Source: Pseudomonas marginalis (GTDB taxonomy: Bacteria; Pseudomonadota; Gammaproteobacteria; Pseudomonadales; Pseudomonadaceae). From it: DNA of 64,000 nt. Below the pieces are notes generated by a model. It was not told the DNA's origin. It made no database searches and saw only the letters and a program-made list of their open reading frames with translations. Positions 26,529 to 35,372 of the stretch are shown here, in pieces. Position numbers and translations under genes: made by a program. The stretch is taken from assembly GCF_900105325.1 (NCBI RefSeq), contig NZ_FNSU01000003.1:3100001-3164000 (forward strand), given 5' to 3'. Positions within the stretch are counted from its first letter, which is position 1; each line of letters opens with the position of its first letter.

Positions 26529-28244
26529 ATGCGTACCAGTCAATATTTGCTCGCCACACAGAAAGAAACGCCTTCCGATGCGGTCGTGATCAGCCACCAG
26601 CTGATGCTGCGCGCCGGCATGATCCGCAAACTGGCCTCGGGCCTGTACACCTGGCTGCCCATGGGCTTGAAGGTGATGCGCAAGGTCGAAGCCATCGTTC
26701 GCGAAGAAATGAACGCCGCCGGCTCTCTCGAAGTGTTGATGCCGAGCACCCAACCGGCCGAGCTGTGGCAGGAATCCGGGCGCTGGGAAGAGTACGGCCC
26801 TGAGTTGCTGCGCTTCAAGGACCGTCATGGCCGCGACTTCTGCGCCGGCCCGACCCATGAAGAAGTGATCACCGACCTGATGCGCAACGAGTTGAGCAGC
26901 TATAAACAGCTGCCTCTGAACCTGTATCAGATCCAGACCAAATTCCGCGATGAAATCCGCCCACGCTTCGGTTTGATGCGCGGCCGCGAATTCATCATGA
27001 AGGACGCCTATTCGTTCCACGCCGACCAGGCATCGCTGCAGGCCACCTACGACCGCATGCACCAGGCCTACTGCAATGTGTTCACGCGCCTGGGCCTGAA
27101 GTTCCGGGCGGTTGAAGCGGACAATGGCTCCATCGGCGGTGCCGGCTCCCACGAATTCCACGTGCTGGCCGAGTCCGGCGAAGACGATATCGCGTTCAGC
27201 AACGGTTCCGACTACGCGGCGAACATCGAGAAAGCCGAAGCCGTGCCACGGGAAACCTCCCGTCCAGCCCCGGCTGAAGAACTGCGCCTGGTGGATACGC
27301 CAGAGACCAAGACCATCGCGGCCCTGGTGGAGAAATTCAATCTGCCGATTGAAAAGACCATCAAGACCCTGATCGTGCACGCCGAAGAAGAAGGCAAGCT
27401 GATCGCCCTGGTGATCCGTGGCGACCACGAACTCAACGAAATCAAGGCCGCCCAGCAACCTGGCGTGGCCAGCCCGCTGGTCATGGCCAGCGATGCCGAA
27501 CTGCGCGACGCCATCGGCGCCGGTGCCGGTTCCCTCGGCCCGCTGAACCTGCCGCTGCCGATCATCATCGACCGCTCGGTCGAGTTGATGAGCGACTTCG
27601 GTATCGGCGCGAACATCGACGACAAGCACTACTTCGGCGTGAACTGGGAGCGTGACCTGCCGGTGCCGACCGTGGCCGACCTGCGCAACGTCGTTGCTGG
27701 CGACCCAAGCCCGGACGGCAAGGGCACCCTGGAAATCAAGCGCGGCATCGAAGTCGGGCACATCTTCCAGCTGGGCAACAAGTACAGCAAGGCGATGAAG
27801 TGCGAAGTGCTGGGCGAGAACGGCAAGCCGATTACCCTCGACATGGGCTGCTACGGCATTGGCGTTTCCCGCGTGGTTGCCGCTGCCATCGAGCAGAACA
27901 ACGACGAGAAAGGCATTATCTGGAGTGACGCCCTCGCGCCTTTCCAGGTGGCCCTGGTACCACTGCGTTACGAAACCGAGCAAGTACGCGAAGCCACCGA
28001 CAAACTGTATGCCGAACTGACGGCCGCTGGTTTTGAAGTGCTGCTGGATGACCGCGACAAGAAAACCAGCCCGGGCATCAAGTTCGCCGACATGGAGCTG
28101 ATTGGCATCCCGCACCGGATCGTGGTCAGTGACCGCGGCCTGGCCGATGGCAATCTGGAATACAAGAGCCGGACCGAAGCCGAAGCCCAACCCTTGCCGG
28201 TGGCTGACGTGCTGTCTTTCCTCCAGGCGCGTATTCGTCGCTGA
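26529..28244 (+). CDS. proS: Prolyl-tRNA synthetase, bacterial type with editing insertion
   Basis: This 571-residue class II synthetase starts MRTSQYLLATQKETP. The catalytic core holds RKLASGLYTWLPMGLKVMRK, the TxE loop in AGPTHEEVITDL, and FRDEIRPRFGLMRGREFIMKDAYSF. Residues of about 224-407 form the YbaK-like editing insertion that hydrolyses Ala-tRNAPro, and the anticodon-binding domain is C-terminal (FQVALVPLR...). It charges tRNAPro in the cytoplasm. The ATG at 26529 is used because the protein then begins with the conserved N-terminus. A lipoprotein gene follows 20 bases later, as in P. aeruginosa. Confidence 0.96.
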   Translation: MRTSQYLLATQKETPSDAVVISHQLMLRAGMIRKLASGLYTWLPMGLKVMRKVEAIVREEMNAAGSLEVLMPSTQPAELWQESGRWEEYGPELLRFKDRHGRDFCAGPTHEEVITDLMRNELSSYKQLPLNLYQIQTKFRDEIRPRFGLMRGREFIMKDAYSFHADQASLQATYDRMHQAYCNVFTRLGLKFRAVEADNGSIGGAGSHEFHVLAESGEDDIAFSNGSDYAANIEKAEAVPRETSRPAPAEELRLVDTPETKTIAALVEKFNLPIEKTIKTLIVHAEEEGKLIALVIRGDHELNEIKAAQQPGVASPLVMASDAELRDAIGAGAGSLGPLNLPLPIIIDRSVELMSDFGIGANIDDKHYFGVNWERDLPVPTVADLRNVVAGDPSPDGKGTLEIKRGIEVGHIFQLGNKYSKAMKCEVLGENGKPITLDMGCYGIGVSRVVAAAIEQNNDEKGIIWSDALAPFQVALVPLRYETEQVREATDKLYAELTAAGFEVLLDDRDKKTSPGIKFADMELIGIPHRIVVSDRGLADGNLEYKSRTEAEAQPLPVADVLSFLQARIRR

Positions 28245-28264
28245 AAACCAGATCAAGAGACGTC

Positions 28265-29218
28265 ATGTTCAAGCGAAACACCAGAGCCCTGGGGGGCGCC
28301 GCCTTGTGCGGCGCCCTGCTGGTCAGCGGCTGCGCCAATCAGATGTCGCAACGCAGTGAGCACGAGGAGCGGGTCGAGCGTAAGTTGCTCGACCACAGCC
28401 TGCAGATCGATGTAGGCGAACCCAAAGTGCTGGAACTGCCGCAACGCCGGGTTCGCATTCACGAGCAAAAGACCTTTGAGGTCACCGAATTCGAAGTTAC
28501 CCGTCGTTACGATCGCTACACGCCTTACCAGCCCTGGCGCAAACTCTATGAGATGCCCCTGGGTGCAGTGGCTTTGGTCGCGGGTGCGGGCGCCAACGTG
28601 GCGAACATCTTCGCCCTCGGCAACCTGCCGACCAGCATGACCCACGACTGGCTGACCTACGGCGTGGACGGTCTCAACCCGTTCATGAATGTGCAATCCC
28701 ATGGGCGCGCGCAACAGAACCTGGCGGGTATCGATGAAGTCCAGCGCGACAAACGCGTGGAGTATTCGAGCCTGCCCTGGAGCGAGCGCCCGGTCCAGGT
28801 CACCGCCGGCAAACAGACCCATGAGCTGACCACCGACCGCAACGGCGTGCTGCGCCTGAACCTGTTGGACAGCCCGTTTGCCGAGCAGGACCTGAACCGC
28901 GTCACGACCTTGAAGATCAGCGTGGAAGATGGCCAGGACGACGTGCACTCGGACTCGACCCTGGCGATCAGCAGCACCCTGCGCGGCAAGTTGCTGGAAG
29001 CCCACGGCCTGATCTACGACGACCTGGAAGACGATGAAGTCAGCCAGTGGGTGCACCGGGTCAAGCGCCTGTCGGAGCTGGGCCTGGAGGAAGAAGCCAG
29101 CGAACTGGAACAAAGCCTGATCGAACTGACCCGCAATGATCCCGAGTTGCAGCAGGAATTCCTGCAGGCGTTGACCAAGGATGCAGGGCGGTTGGTGGCG
29201 GATCCCGGAGCACGCTGA
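28265..29218 (+). CDS. Putative lipoprotein downstream of proS
   Basis: This 317-residue protein has a lipobox LVSGC at residues 19-23, so it is likely anchored in the outer or inner membrane. The middle holds a glycine/alanine-rich hydrophobic stretch (LGAVALVAGAGANVANIFALG, about residues 100-120). The C-terminal third is rich in glutamate and leucine and likely helical (VHRVKRLSELGLEEEASELE). No function is recognised. The gene is kept next to proS in pseudomonads and, with a gap of 20 bases, is probably co-transcribed. Confidence 0.8.
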   Translation: MFKRNTRALGGAALCGALLVSGCANQMSQRSEHEERVERKLLDHSLQIDVGEPKVLELPQRRVRIHEQKTFEVTEFEVTRRYDRYTPYQPWRKLYEMPLGAVALVAGAGANVANIFALGNLPTSMTHDWLTYGVDGLNPFMNVQSHGRAQQNLAGIDEVQRDKRVEYSSLPWSERPVQVTAGKQTHELTTDRNGVLRLNLLDSPFAEQDLNRVTTLKISVEDGQDDVHSDSTLAISSTLRGKLLEAHGLIYDDLEDDEVSQWVHRVKRLSELGLEEEASELEQSLIELTRNDPELQQEFLQALTKDAGRLVADPGAR

Positions 29219-29240
29219 GGCTTCGAAAACGCTATCGATC

Positions 29241-29276
29241 CAAATGTGGGAGGGGGTTTGCTCCCTCCCACATTTG
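29241..29276. repeat. Single REP hairpin between the convergent lipoprotein and dinB genes
   Basis: CAAATGTGGGAGGG and CCCTCCCACATTTG arms enclose a short loop. It separates two convergent genes and could stop both transcripts. Confidence 0.8.
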
Positions 29277-29286
29277 TTTCCGGTTT

Positions 29287-30345
29287 CTACCAAGAGAACT
29301 CTAACTGTTCGTTCCCGCCACTCAGGTCCAGCAACCGCACACCAATCCCCAACAACCGCACCGGTTTCCCACCGCGATTGAACGCCTGGGTCATCAACTG
29401 TTGATAACTCTCCAGATCCCGCGCCGCGCCCGCCTGCTCCAACGTTGTCTGGGTAAAGTCATGAAACTTCACCTTAACGAACGGCTTGCCCGCCTTGTAG
29501 CTGCTGTCGATACGCGCCATGCGCCCTGCCAGGGTCTCCATCAGTTCGGGCAGTTTCGCCAGGCAGCTTGAGAGATCCGGCAGGTCCACATCGTAGGTAT
29601 TTTCCACACTGATGGACTGCCGCCGGCTGTCGTTCTGCACCACACGTTCATCTATCCCACGGGCCAGGCTCCACAAGCGCTCGCCAAAGCTGCCGAACTC
29701 ACGTACCAGCGCCAGCTTGTTCCATTCGCGCAATTGCAGGCAGTCTTCGATGCCCAGGCGCGCCAGCTTGTCTGCCGTCACCTTGCCCACGCCGTGCAAC
29801 TTGCTTACCCGCAGTTGGGAGACAAAGTCCTCGACCTGATCCGGGGTGATGACAAACAGGCCGTTGGGCTTTTTCCAATCGCTGGCGATCTTGGCCAAGA
29901 ACTTGTTCGGCGCCACGCCGGCGGACACGGTGATGTGCAATTGGTTGGAGACCCGGCGCCGAATGTCCTGGGCGATGCGCGTGGCGCTGCCGCCAAAGTG
30001 CGGGCTATCGGAGACATCCAGGTAGGCCTCGTCCAGCGACAGGGGCTCGATCAAGTCGGTGTAGTCGCGAAAGATCGTCTGGATTTCCTTCGACGCCTCC
30101 TTATAGGCATCCATGCGCGGCTTGACGATGGTCAGGTCCGGGCAGAGCTTCAGGGCATGTCGCGACGACATGGCGGAACGCACCCCATACGCTCGCGCTT
30201 CGTAGTTGCATGTAGCGATCACGCCCCTTCGATCTGCCGACCCACCTACTGCCAGGGGCTTTTGCGCCAGGCTCGGGTCATCGCGCATCTCAATGGCGGC
30301 GTAGAAGCAATCACAGTCAACGTGGATGATTTTGCGCTGCGTCAT
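29287..30345 (-). CDS. dinB: DNA polymerase IV (Y-family, translesion)
   Basis: This 352-residue protein starts MTQRKIIHVDCDCFYAAIE, with metal-binding Asp10 and the steric-gate region following. The second catalytic block is PLSLDEAYLDVS near residue 100. The little-finger domain and the C-terminal beta-clamp contact (GNEQLEFSW) complete it. It copies past N2-adducts of guanine and makes untargeted errors. The ATG at 30345 is chosen over a longer in-frame start because the conserved polymerase N-terminus starts there. A LexA box about 50 bases upstream supports SOS control. Confidence 0.95.
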   Translation of the reverse strand: MTQRKIIHVDCDCFYAAIEMRDDPSLAQKPLAVGGSADRRGVIATCNYEARAYGVRSAMSSRHALKLCPDLTIVKPRMDAYKEASKEIQTIFRDYTDLIEPLSLDEAYLDVSDSPHFGGSATRIAQDIRRRVSNQLHITVSAGVAPNKFLAKIASDWKKPNGLFVITPDQVEDFVSQLRVSKLHGVGKVTADKLARLGIEDCLQLREWNKLALVREFGSFGERLWSLARGIDERVVQNDSRRQSISVENTYDVDLPDLSSCLAKLPELMETLAGRMARIDSSYKAGKPFVKVKFHDFTQTTLEQAGAARDLESYQQLMTQAFNRGGKPVRLLGIGVRLLDLSGGNEQLEFSW

Positions 30346-30395
30346 AAGTAGAAAGGCGGGTTTAATCCAACGGGTGGCCAGTATCGCATCCACCC

Positions 30396-30411
30396 CTGTA
30401 TATAGCACCAG
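30396..30411 (-). promoter_or_regulatory. LexA (SOS) box of dinB
   Basis: CTGTATATAGCACCAG fits the CTG-N10-CAG LexA consensus with the TATATA centre. It lies 51 bases before the dinB ATG, so dinB is very likely SOS-induced. Confidence 0.85.
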
Positions 30412-30587
30412 TAGTTTGAATCTTCCGATTGAGTGGTAGGAAATTTCCTAGATGAATTTATTTTCTCAATCGAAATTAGCCTTCCAATAGAGCTGAAACC
30501 CTTGGCCCTACTGGCCCGCACGCCTCAAATGGCCCCGCATGGAGACCTAACCGATTGAACCACAAGCGCTTTTCTTCGATTCACAGG

Positions 30588-30615
30588 TTGACACACTCGT
30601 GATCCTCTGTAGAAT
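30588..30615 (+). promoter_or_regulatory. Sigma-70 promoter of the first initiator tRNA gene
   Basis: TTGACA at 30588-30593 and TAGAAT at 30610-30615 with a 16-base spacer, 13 bases before the tRNA 5' end. Confidence 0.8.
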
Positions 30616-30628
30616 GCCGACACACAGA

Positions 30629-30705
<77 letters not shown>

Positions 30706-30711
30706 AACATC

Positions 30712-30745
30712 AAAAAAGGCTACTCGAAAGAGTGGCCTTTTTTGT
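30712..30745 (+). terminator. Terminator of initiator tRNA copy 1
   Basis: AAAAAAGGCTACTC-GAAA-GAGTGGCCTTTTTT is a hairpin with one wobble pair and a T-run, 6 bases after the tRNA. An identical copy follows the second tRNA. Confidence 0.88.
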
Positions 30746-30760
30746 TGTGGCTGTCCCGTC

Positions 30761-30850
30761 CTGGGCTGCGAAGCAGCCCCACACAAGATAGTGTGCACTT
30801 CACCACGGACTGCTCCGCAGCCCGGCGCGGGGCAAGCCCGCTCACTACAA
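30761..30850. repeat. REP-like palindromic region between the two tRNA genes
   Basis: GGGCTGCGAAGCAGCCC (30763-30779) is a perfect hairpin. It is followed by CTGCTCCGCAGCCCGGCGCG and GGGGCAAGCCCGCTCACTAC, which resemble another Pseudomonas REP family. No gene is seen. Confidence 0.55.
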
Positions 30851-30925
30851 AAAGCGTTTTCAATCGCGAACTTAGGTTACATGTCAGCTATTTCACACTT
30901 ATTTGACCCATCGGCTCATTAACGG

Positions 30926-30953
30926 TTGACACCTCGCCATCTGGCTGTAGAAT
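30926..30953 (+). promoter_or_regulatory. Sigma-70 promoter of the second initiator tRNA gene
   Basis: TTGACA at 30926-30931 and TAGAAT at 30948-30953 with a 16-base spacer: the same elements and geometry as copy 1, although the spacer sequence differs. Confidence 0.8.
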
Positions 30954-30965
30954 GCCGCCCACAGA

Positions 30966-31042
<77 letters not shown>

Positions 31043-31048
31043 AACATC

Positions 31049-31082
31049 AAAAAAGGCTACTCGAAAGAGTGGCCTTTTTTGT
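31049..31082 (+). terminator. Terminator of initiator tRNA copy 2
   Basis: The same hairpin and T-run as after copy 1, at the same distance from the tRNA. Confidence 0.88.
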
Positions 31083-31308
31083 ATCCGATGAAAAAGTTCT
31101 TCTGAAACAATGGCATGGCATCTTTCATGAAACCGTACACGGTTTGTAGAGTCCATCTCATTGCACGCTATGCTTACGCCTCTACGACCAATGGCCGCAG
31201 TCGCCGCCCCCGGTGATCCGCGTTAATATTTGTAATTATTTTGTCCATAGGGATTGGTAACTTGGCTGGATACCTCCATCCTGTCGCGCACAATCCACGA
31301 GGTGATTG

Positions 31309-33951
31309 ATGCGCGCCAACTCGTCTGAACCACAAGACACCGTCACAGCAGAACAACCTATCGCCCCCACCCGCTTGCGCTGGCTGGATCTGTTGAGCAA
31401 ATACCGGCAACCCATCGGGCTGGCCGTGACCTTGTTGCTGTTCGCAATCGCCCTGATCGCCTGTCGGCACCTGCTATTGGAGCTGGACCTCTACGCTCTC
31501 CACGACTCGATCCTGGAAGTCCCCAAACCCGCATTGCTCGGTGCGTTCGCCGCCGCCGTCGCCGGGTTTGTCATTCTGCTGGGCTATGAATTTTCCGGCG
31601 CACGCTATGCCGGGGTGAACCTGCCGGCCAAGACCTTGGCCCTTGGCGGCTTTACTGCCTTTGCGATCGGCAATGCCATTGGCCTGTCGATGCTCTCGGG
31701 CGGCTCGGTACGCTACCGTTTATATGCACGCCATGGCATCGGGGCTTCGGAAGTCGCCCACATGACCGTGTTCGCCAGCCTGGCACTGGGCTGCGCCCTG
31801 CCCCCGCTGGCTGCATTGGCCACGCTGAGCAACTTGCCGGCAGCGTCGACCTACCTGCATTTGCCACAAACGGTGCTCGGCGGCGTTGCCGGCGCAGTGC
31901 TGTTGCTGTCGGCCATGTTGTGCATCGGCATCTATCGCCGCCGCCTGCCGGAACAACCCTACCCGGACAACCTGCTGGTAAAAGCCGGGCGTCGGACCCT
32001 GCGTCTGCCCGGTCGCCGCCTGACATTCCTGCAACTGATCATCACCGCACTGGACGTTGCCGCTGCCGCCACCGTCCTTTATATGCTGCTGCCGGAAGCA
32101 CCGCCTTTCGGCCCGTTCCTGCTCGTGTACCTGCTGGCGCTGGCCGCTGGTGTGCTCAGCCATGTGCCAGGGGGCGTGGGCGTATTTGAAGCCATCCTGC
32201 TCGCCGCATTCGCCGACAAGCTCGGTGCCGCGCCATTGGCTGCCGCCCTACTGCTGTACCGCATGATCTACGTGGTCCTGCCGCTGCTGATCGCCTGCGT
32301 ATTCCTGCTGGTCAACGAAGCGCAGCGCCTGTTCCAGACTCAGCAAAGCCTGCGGGTAGCCTCGGGTTTGGCGGCGCCGGTGCTGGCCGTACTGGTTTTT
32401 TTGTCCGGCGTGGTCCTGCTGTTTTCCGGCGCCACGCCAGAAATCGACTCACGCCTGGAAAACATCGGCTTCCTGATCCCCCACCGCCTGATTGACGCCT
32501 CGCACTTCGGTGCCAGCCTGATCGGCGTGCTGTGCCTGTTGCTGGCCCAGGGCCTGCGTCGACGCCTGTCGGCTGCGTGGATGCTGACCATGGTGCTGCT
32601 GCTGGTGGGCGCCCTGCTCTCGCTGCTCAAGGGGTTCGATTGGGAAGAAGCCAGCCTGATGACCATGACGGCGATACTGCTGGCGATCTTCCGCCGCTCG
32701 TTCTATCGCGCCAGCCGCCTGACCGAGCTGCCTTTCTCACCGCTGTATCTGGTGGCCAGCGTCTGTGTGCTGGGGGCTTCTATCTGGCTGCTGCTGTTCG
32801 CGTATCAAGATGTACCGTACAGCCATCAACTGTGGTGGCAGTTCACCCTCGATGCCAATGCCCCGCGCGGCCTGCGCTCGCTGCTGGGCGCCGCCGTGCT
32901 GCTGGTCATCGTCTCGCTGACCTGGCTGCTGCGCACCGCACGCCCGGTGATCCACCTGCCGACACCCGAGGAACTGGAACGCGCCAGCAAGATCCTGATG
33001 GCATCGTCGCAACCCGACGGCGGCCTGGCGCTGACCGGCGACAAGGCGCTGCTGTTCCACCCGAATGACGAAGCGTTCCTGATGTATGCCCGTCGCGGCC
33101 GCAGCCTGGTGGCCTTGTATGACCCGATCGGTCCGACCCAGCCACGTGCCGAAATGATCTGGCAGTTCCGCGACCTGTGCGACATCCATCATGCGCGCCC
33201 GGTGTTCTATCAGGTACGCGCCGAGAACCTGCCCTATTACATGGACATCGGCCTCACCGCGATCAAGCTGGGCGAGGAAGCCCGCGTCGACCTGAAACGC
33301 TTTGACCTGGAAGCCAAGGGCAAAGAGATGAAGGACCTGCGCTACACCTGGAACCGTGGCACCCGGGACGGCCTGTCCCTGGAGATCTTTGAACCCGGCA
33401 CGGCACCGATGGATGAATTAAAAGTCATCTCGGACGCCTGGCTTACCGGTAAGAATGTGCGGGAAAAAGGCTTTTCCCTCGGACGCTTCAGCGACGACTA
33501 CCTCAAGCACTTTCGTATCGCGATCATTCGCTTCGAAGGCCGCCCGGTGGCCTTCGCCAACCTGCTCGAGACCTACAACCACGACCTGGCCAGTCTCGAC
33601 CTGATGCGCGCCCACCCGGATGCGCCCAAGTTGACCATGGAATTCATGATGGTCGGCCTGATTCAACACTATAAGAGTCACGGCTACGCCCGCTTCAGCC
33701 TCGGCATGGTGCCATTGTCGGGCCTGCAACCGCGACGCGGCGCGCCACTGACCCAGCGCCTGGGCTCGATGGTGTTCCGTCGCGGCGAGCAACTGTATAA
33801 CTTCCAAGGCTTGCGCCGCTTCAAAGACAAGTTCCAGCCTGACTGGGAACCCCGTTACATGGCCGTGCCCGCAGGACTTGACCCGCTGGTGGCACTGGCC
33901 GATACCGCCGCCCTGATCGCGGGCGGCTTGACTGGATTGGTGAAACGCTGA
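31309..33951 (+). CDS. mprF: MprF-type aminoacyl-phosphatidylglycerol synthase/flippase
   Basis: This 880-residue inner-membrane protein has an N-terminal flippase of about 14 hydrophobic helices (to about residue 545) and a cytosolic GNAT-fold synthase domain from about residue 560. The synthase holds LALTGDKALLFHPNDEAFLMY, GRSLVALYDPIGP and FRIAIIRFEGRPVAFANL. It moves an amino acid from charged tRNA to phosphatidylglycerol, lowering surface charge; P. aeruginosa MprF uses alanine, which is the likely donor here. GAGG lies 6 bases before the ATG at 31309. It overlaps the VirJ-domain gene by one base, a pairing also found in P. aeruginosa. Confidence 0.93.
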   Translation: MRANSSEPQDTVTAEQPIAPTRLRWLDLLSKYRQPIGLAVTLLLFAIALIACRHLLLELDLYALHDSILEVPKPALLGAFAAAVAGFVILLGYEFSGARYAGVNLPAKTLALGGFTAFAIGNAIGLSMLSGGSVRYRLYARHGIGASEVAHMTVFASLALGCALPPLAALATLSNLPAASTYLHLPQTVLGGVAGAVLLLSAMLCIGIYRRRLPEQPYPDNLLVKAGRRTLRLPGRRLTFLQLIITALDVAAAATVLYMLLPEAPPFGPFLLVYLLALAAGVLSHVPGGVGVFEAILLAAFADKLGAAPLAAALLLYRMIYVVLPLLIACVFLLVNEAQRLFQTQQSLRVASGLAAPVLAVLVFLSGVVLLFSGATPEIDSRLENIGFLIPHRLIDASHFGASLIGVLCLLLAQGLRRRLSAAWMLTMVLLLVGALLSLLKGFDWEEASLMTMTAILLAIFRRSFYRASRLTELPFSPLYLVASVCVLGASIWLLLFAYQDVPYSHQLWWQFTLDANAPRGLRSLLGAAVLLVIVSLTWLLRTARPVIHLPTPEELERASKILMASSQPDGGLALTGDKALLFHPNDEAFLMYARRGRSLVALYDPIGPTQPRAEMIWQFRDLCDIHHARPVFYQVRAENLPYYMDIGLTAIKLGEEARVDLKRFDLEAKGKEMKDLRYTWNRGTRDGLSLEIFEPGTAPMDELKVISDAWLTGKNVREKGFSLGRFSDDYLKHFRIAIIRFEGRPVAFANLLETYNHDLASLDLMRAHPDAPKLTMEFMMVGLIQHYKSHGYARFSLGMVPLSGLQPRRGAPLTQRLGSMVFRRGEQLYNFQGLRRFKDKFQPDWEPRYMAVPAGLDPLVALADTAALIAGGLTGLVKR

Positions 33952-35237
33952 TGATTCGACGCTCCTGGCGGTATGTATTGGCCTTTGTAGTGCTGCTCGC
34001 CCTGGTCCTGGGTGGCGGCTTTTGGTTCTGGAACCGCCCTGCCCCGCAGCCGACCCTGGAGCAACTGCCCCAGGCCGACGGCTCGGTGATGACCCGCGTG
34101 ACCCCGGCCGGCACCCCGAAAGCCCGCGTCGCGGTGGCGGTGATGGCTGACGAAACACTGACCAATAGCCAGTTGATTACCCTGAGCCAGGGCGGCAAGG
34201 CGCAGATCGTCCAGGTGATCCTGCCAAAGGATGACTGCAAGCTCCAGGAACAAGCGCTGCAAAGCGCCCTGGGCCAGCTCAAGGGCCCCGCGACCCTGGT
34301 CAGCGGCATCGGCCCTGGCGCCGCCCTCGCCTGGCGCTGGCTGGCCACTCAGAGCGACGACAAGGCCAACGCCATCTCCGTCGGCTTCGCGTTGGTGCAG
34401 GAAGGGTGCAAGGACCCACTGCCGAAAACCGCCGCACACGGTAATTGGCTGGTGGCCTGGAACGACAACCCTGACGATGAAAGCGCCAGTTTCGTACGTG
34501 ACACCCCGCGCGCCACTACCAGTATCAGCGACTACGACATTCACTATCCGCAAGTGCTGAACAACGAACTGCGCAAGCAACTGGTGGGTTCGGACAACGG
34601 CGGCCTGGCGATTCCCGTGGTGGAAGTGCCGGCTGGCCAGGCCAAGGACACCGTGACGTTGTTCCTTTCCGGTGATGGCGGCTGGCGTGACCTCGACCGC
34701 GACGTGGCCGGCGAAATGGCCAAGATCGGCTACCCGGTGGTCGGCATCGACACCCTGCGCTACTACTGGCAGCACAAGACCCCGGAACAAAGCGCCAAGG
34801 ACCTCACCGAGCTGATGCAGCACTACCGGCAGAAGTGGGGCACCAAGCGCTTTGTACTGACCGGTTACTCGTTCGGTGCCGACGTACTGCCGGCGATCTA
34901 CAACCGCCTGCCGGAAAACGAACAACAGCGTGTGGACGTCATCATCCTGCTGGCCTTCGCCCGCACCGGCAGCTTTGAAATCGAAGTGGAAGGCTGGCTG
35001 GGCAACGCCGGCAAAGAAGCTGCGACCGGCCCGGAAATGGCCAAGCTGCCGGCTGACAAGGTGGTGTGCATCTACGGTGCCGAAGAAGTCGACGAGAGTG
35101 GCTGCACCGACAAGACCGCCGTGGGCGAGGCGGTGAAACTGCCGGGCGGGCATCACTTCGATGAGAACTATCCGGCACTGGCCAAGCGGTTGGTGGATAT
35201 CATCGTCAAACACCAGGCCAAGGACAAAGCCGAGTAA
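33951..35237 (+). CDS. VirJ/AcvB-domain alpha/beta hydrolase, partner of MprF
   Basis: This 428-residue exported protein has one N-terminal membrane helix (about residues 8-27, VLAFVVLLALVLGGGFWFW) and a VirJ domain. The likely nucleophile is Ser306 in LTGYSFGAD, with a late histidine in KLPGGHHFDENY. The P. aeruginosa counterpart is a periplasmic hydrolase that removes alanine from alanyl-phosphatidylglycerol. That activity, opposing MprF, is inferred from the one-base TGATG overlap and domain match. A plain lipase or esterase role on another lipid remains possible. Confidence 0.88.
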   Translation: MIRRSWRYVLAFVVLLALVLGGGFWFWNRPAPQPTLEQLPQADGSVMTRVTPAGTPKARVAVAVMADETLTNSQLITLSQGGKAQIVQVILPKDDCKLQEQALQSALGQLKGPATLVSGIGPGAALAWRWLATQSDDKANAISVGFALVQEGCKDPLPKTAAHGNWLVAWNDNPDDESASFVRDTPRATTSISDYDIHYPQVLNNELRKQLVGSDNGGLAIPVVEVPAGQAKDTVTLFLSGDGGWRDLDRDVAGEMAKIGYPVVGIDTLRYYWQHKTPEQSAKDLTELMQHYRQKWGTKRFVLTGYSFGADVLPAIYNRLPENEQQRVDVIILLAFARTGSFEIEVEGWLGNAGKEAATGPEMAKLPADKVVCIYGAEEVDESGCTDKTAVGEAVKLPGGHHFDENYPALAKRLVDIIVKHQAKDKAE

Positions 35238-35259
35238 TCTCAGGCTGTAGGCGATAAAA

Positions 35260-35353
35260 AATGTGGGGGGGGCTTGCCCCCGATGACGGTGGGTCAGCTA
35301 GAGGTAAGCTGACTGAAACACCGCTATCGGGGCAAGCCCCCCTCCCACAGTTG
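35260..35353. repeat. REPIN
   Basis: An inverted pair of REP cores (ATGTGGGGGGGGCTTGCCCC and its counterpart GGGGCAAGCCCCCCTCCCAC) lies between the convergent VirJ-domain and recJ genes. The left copy has an unusual run of eight G. Confidence 0.85.
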
Positions 35354-35372
35354 TTTGTGGTGTCAGTGAGAT

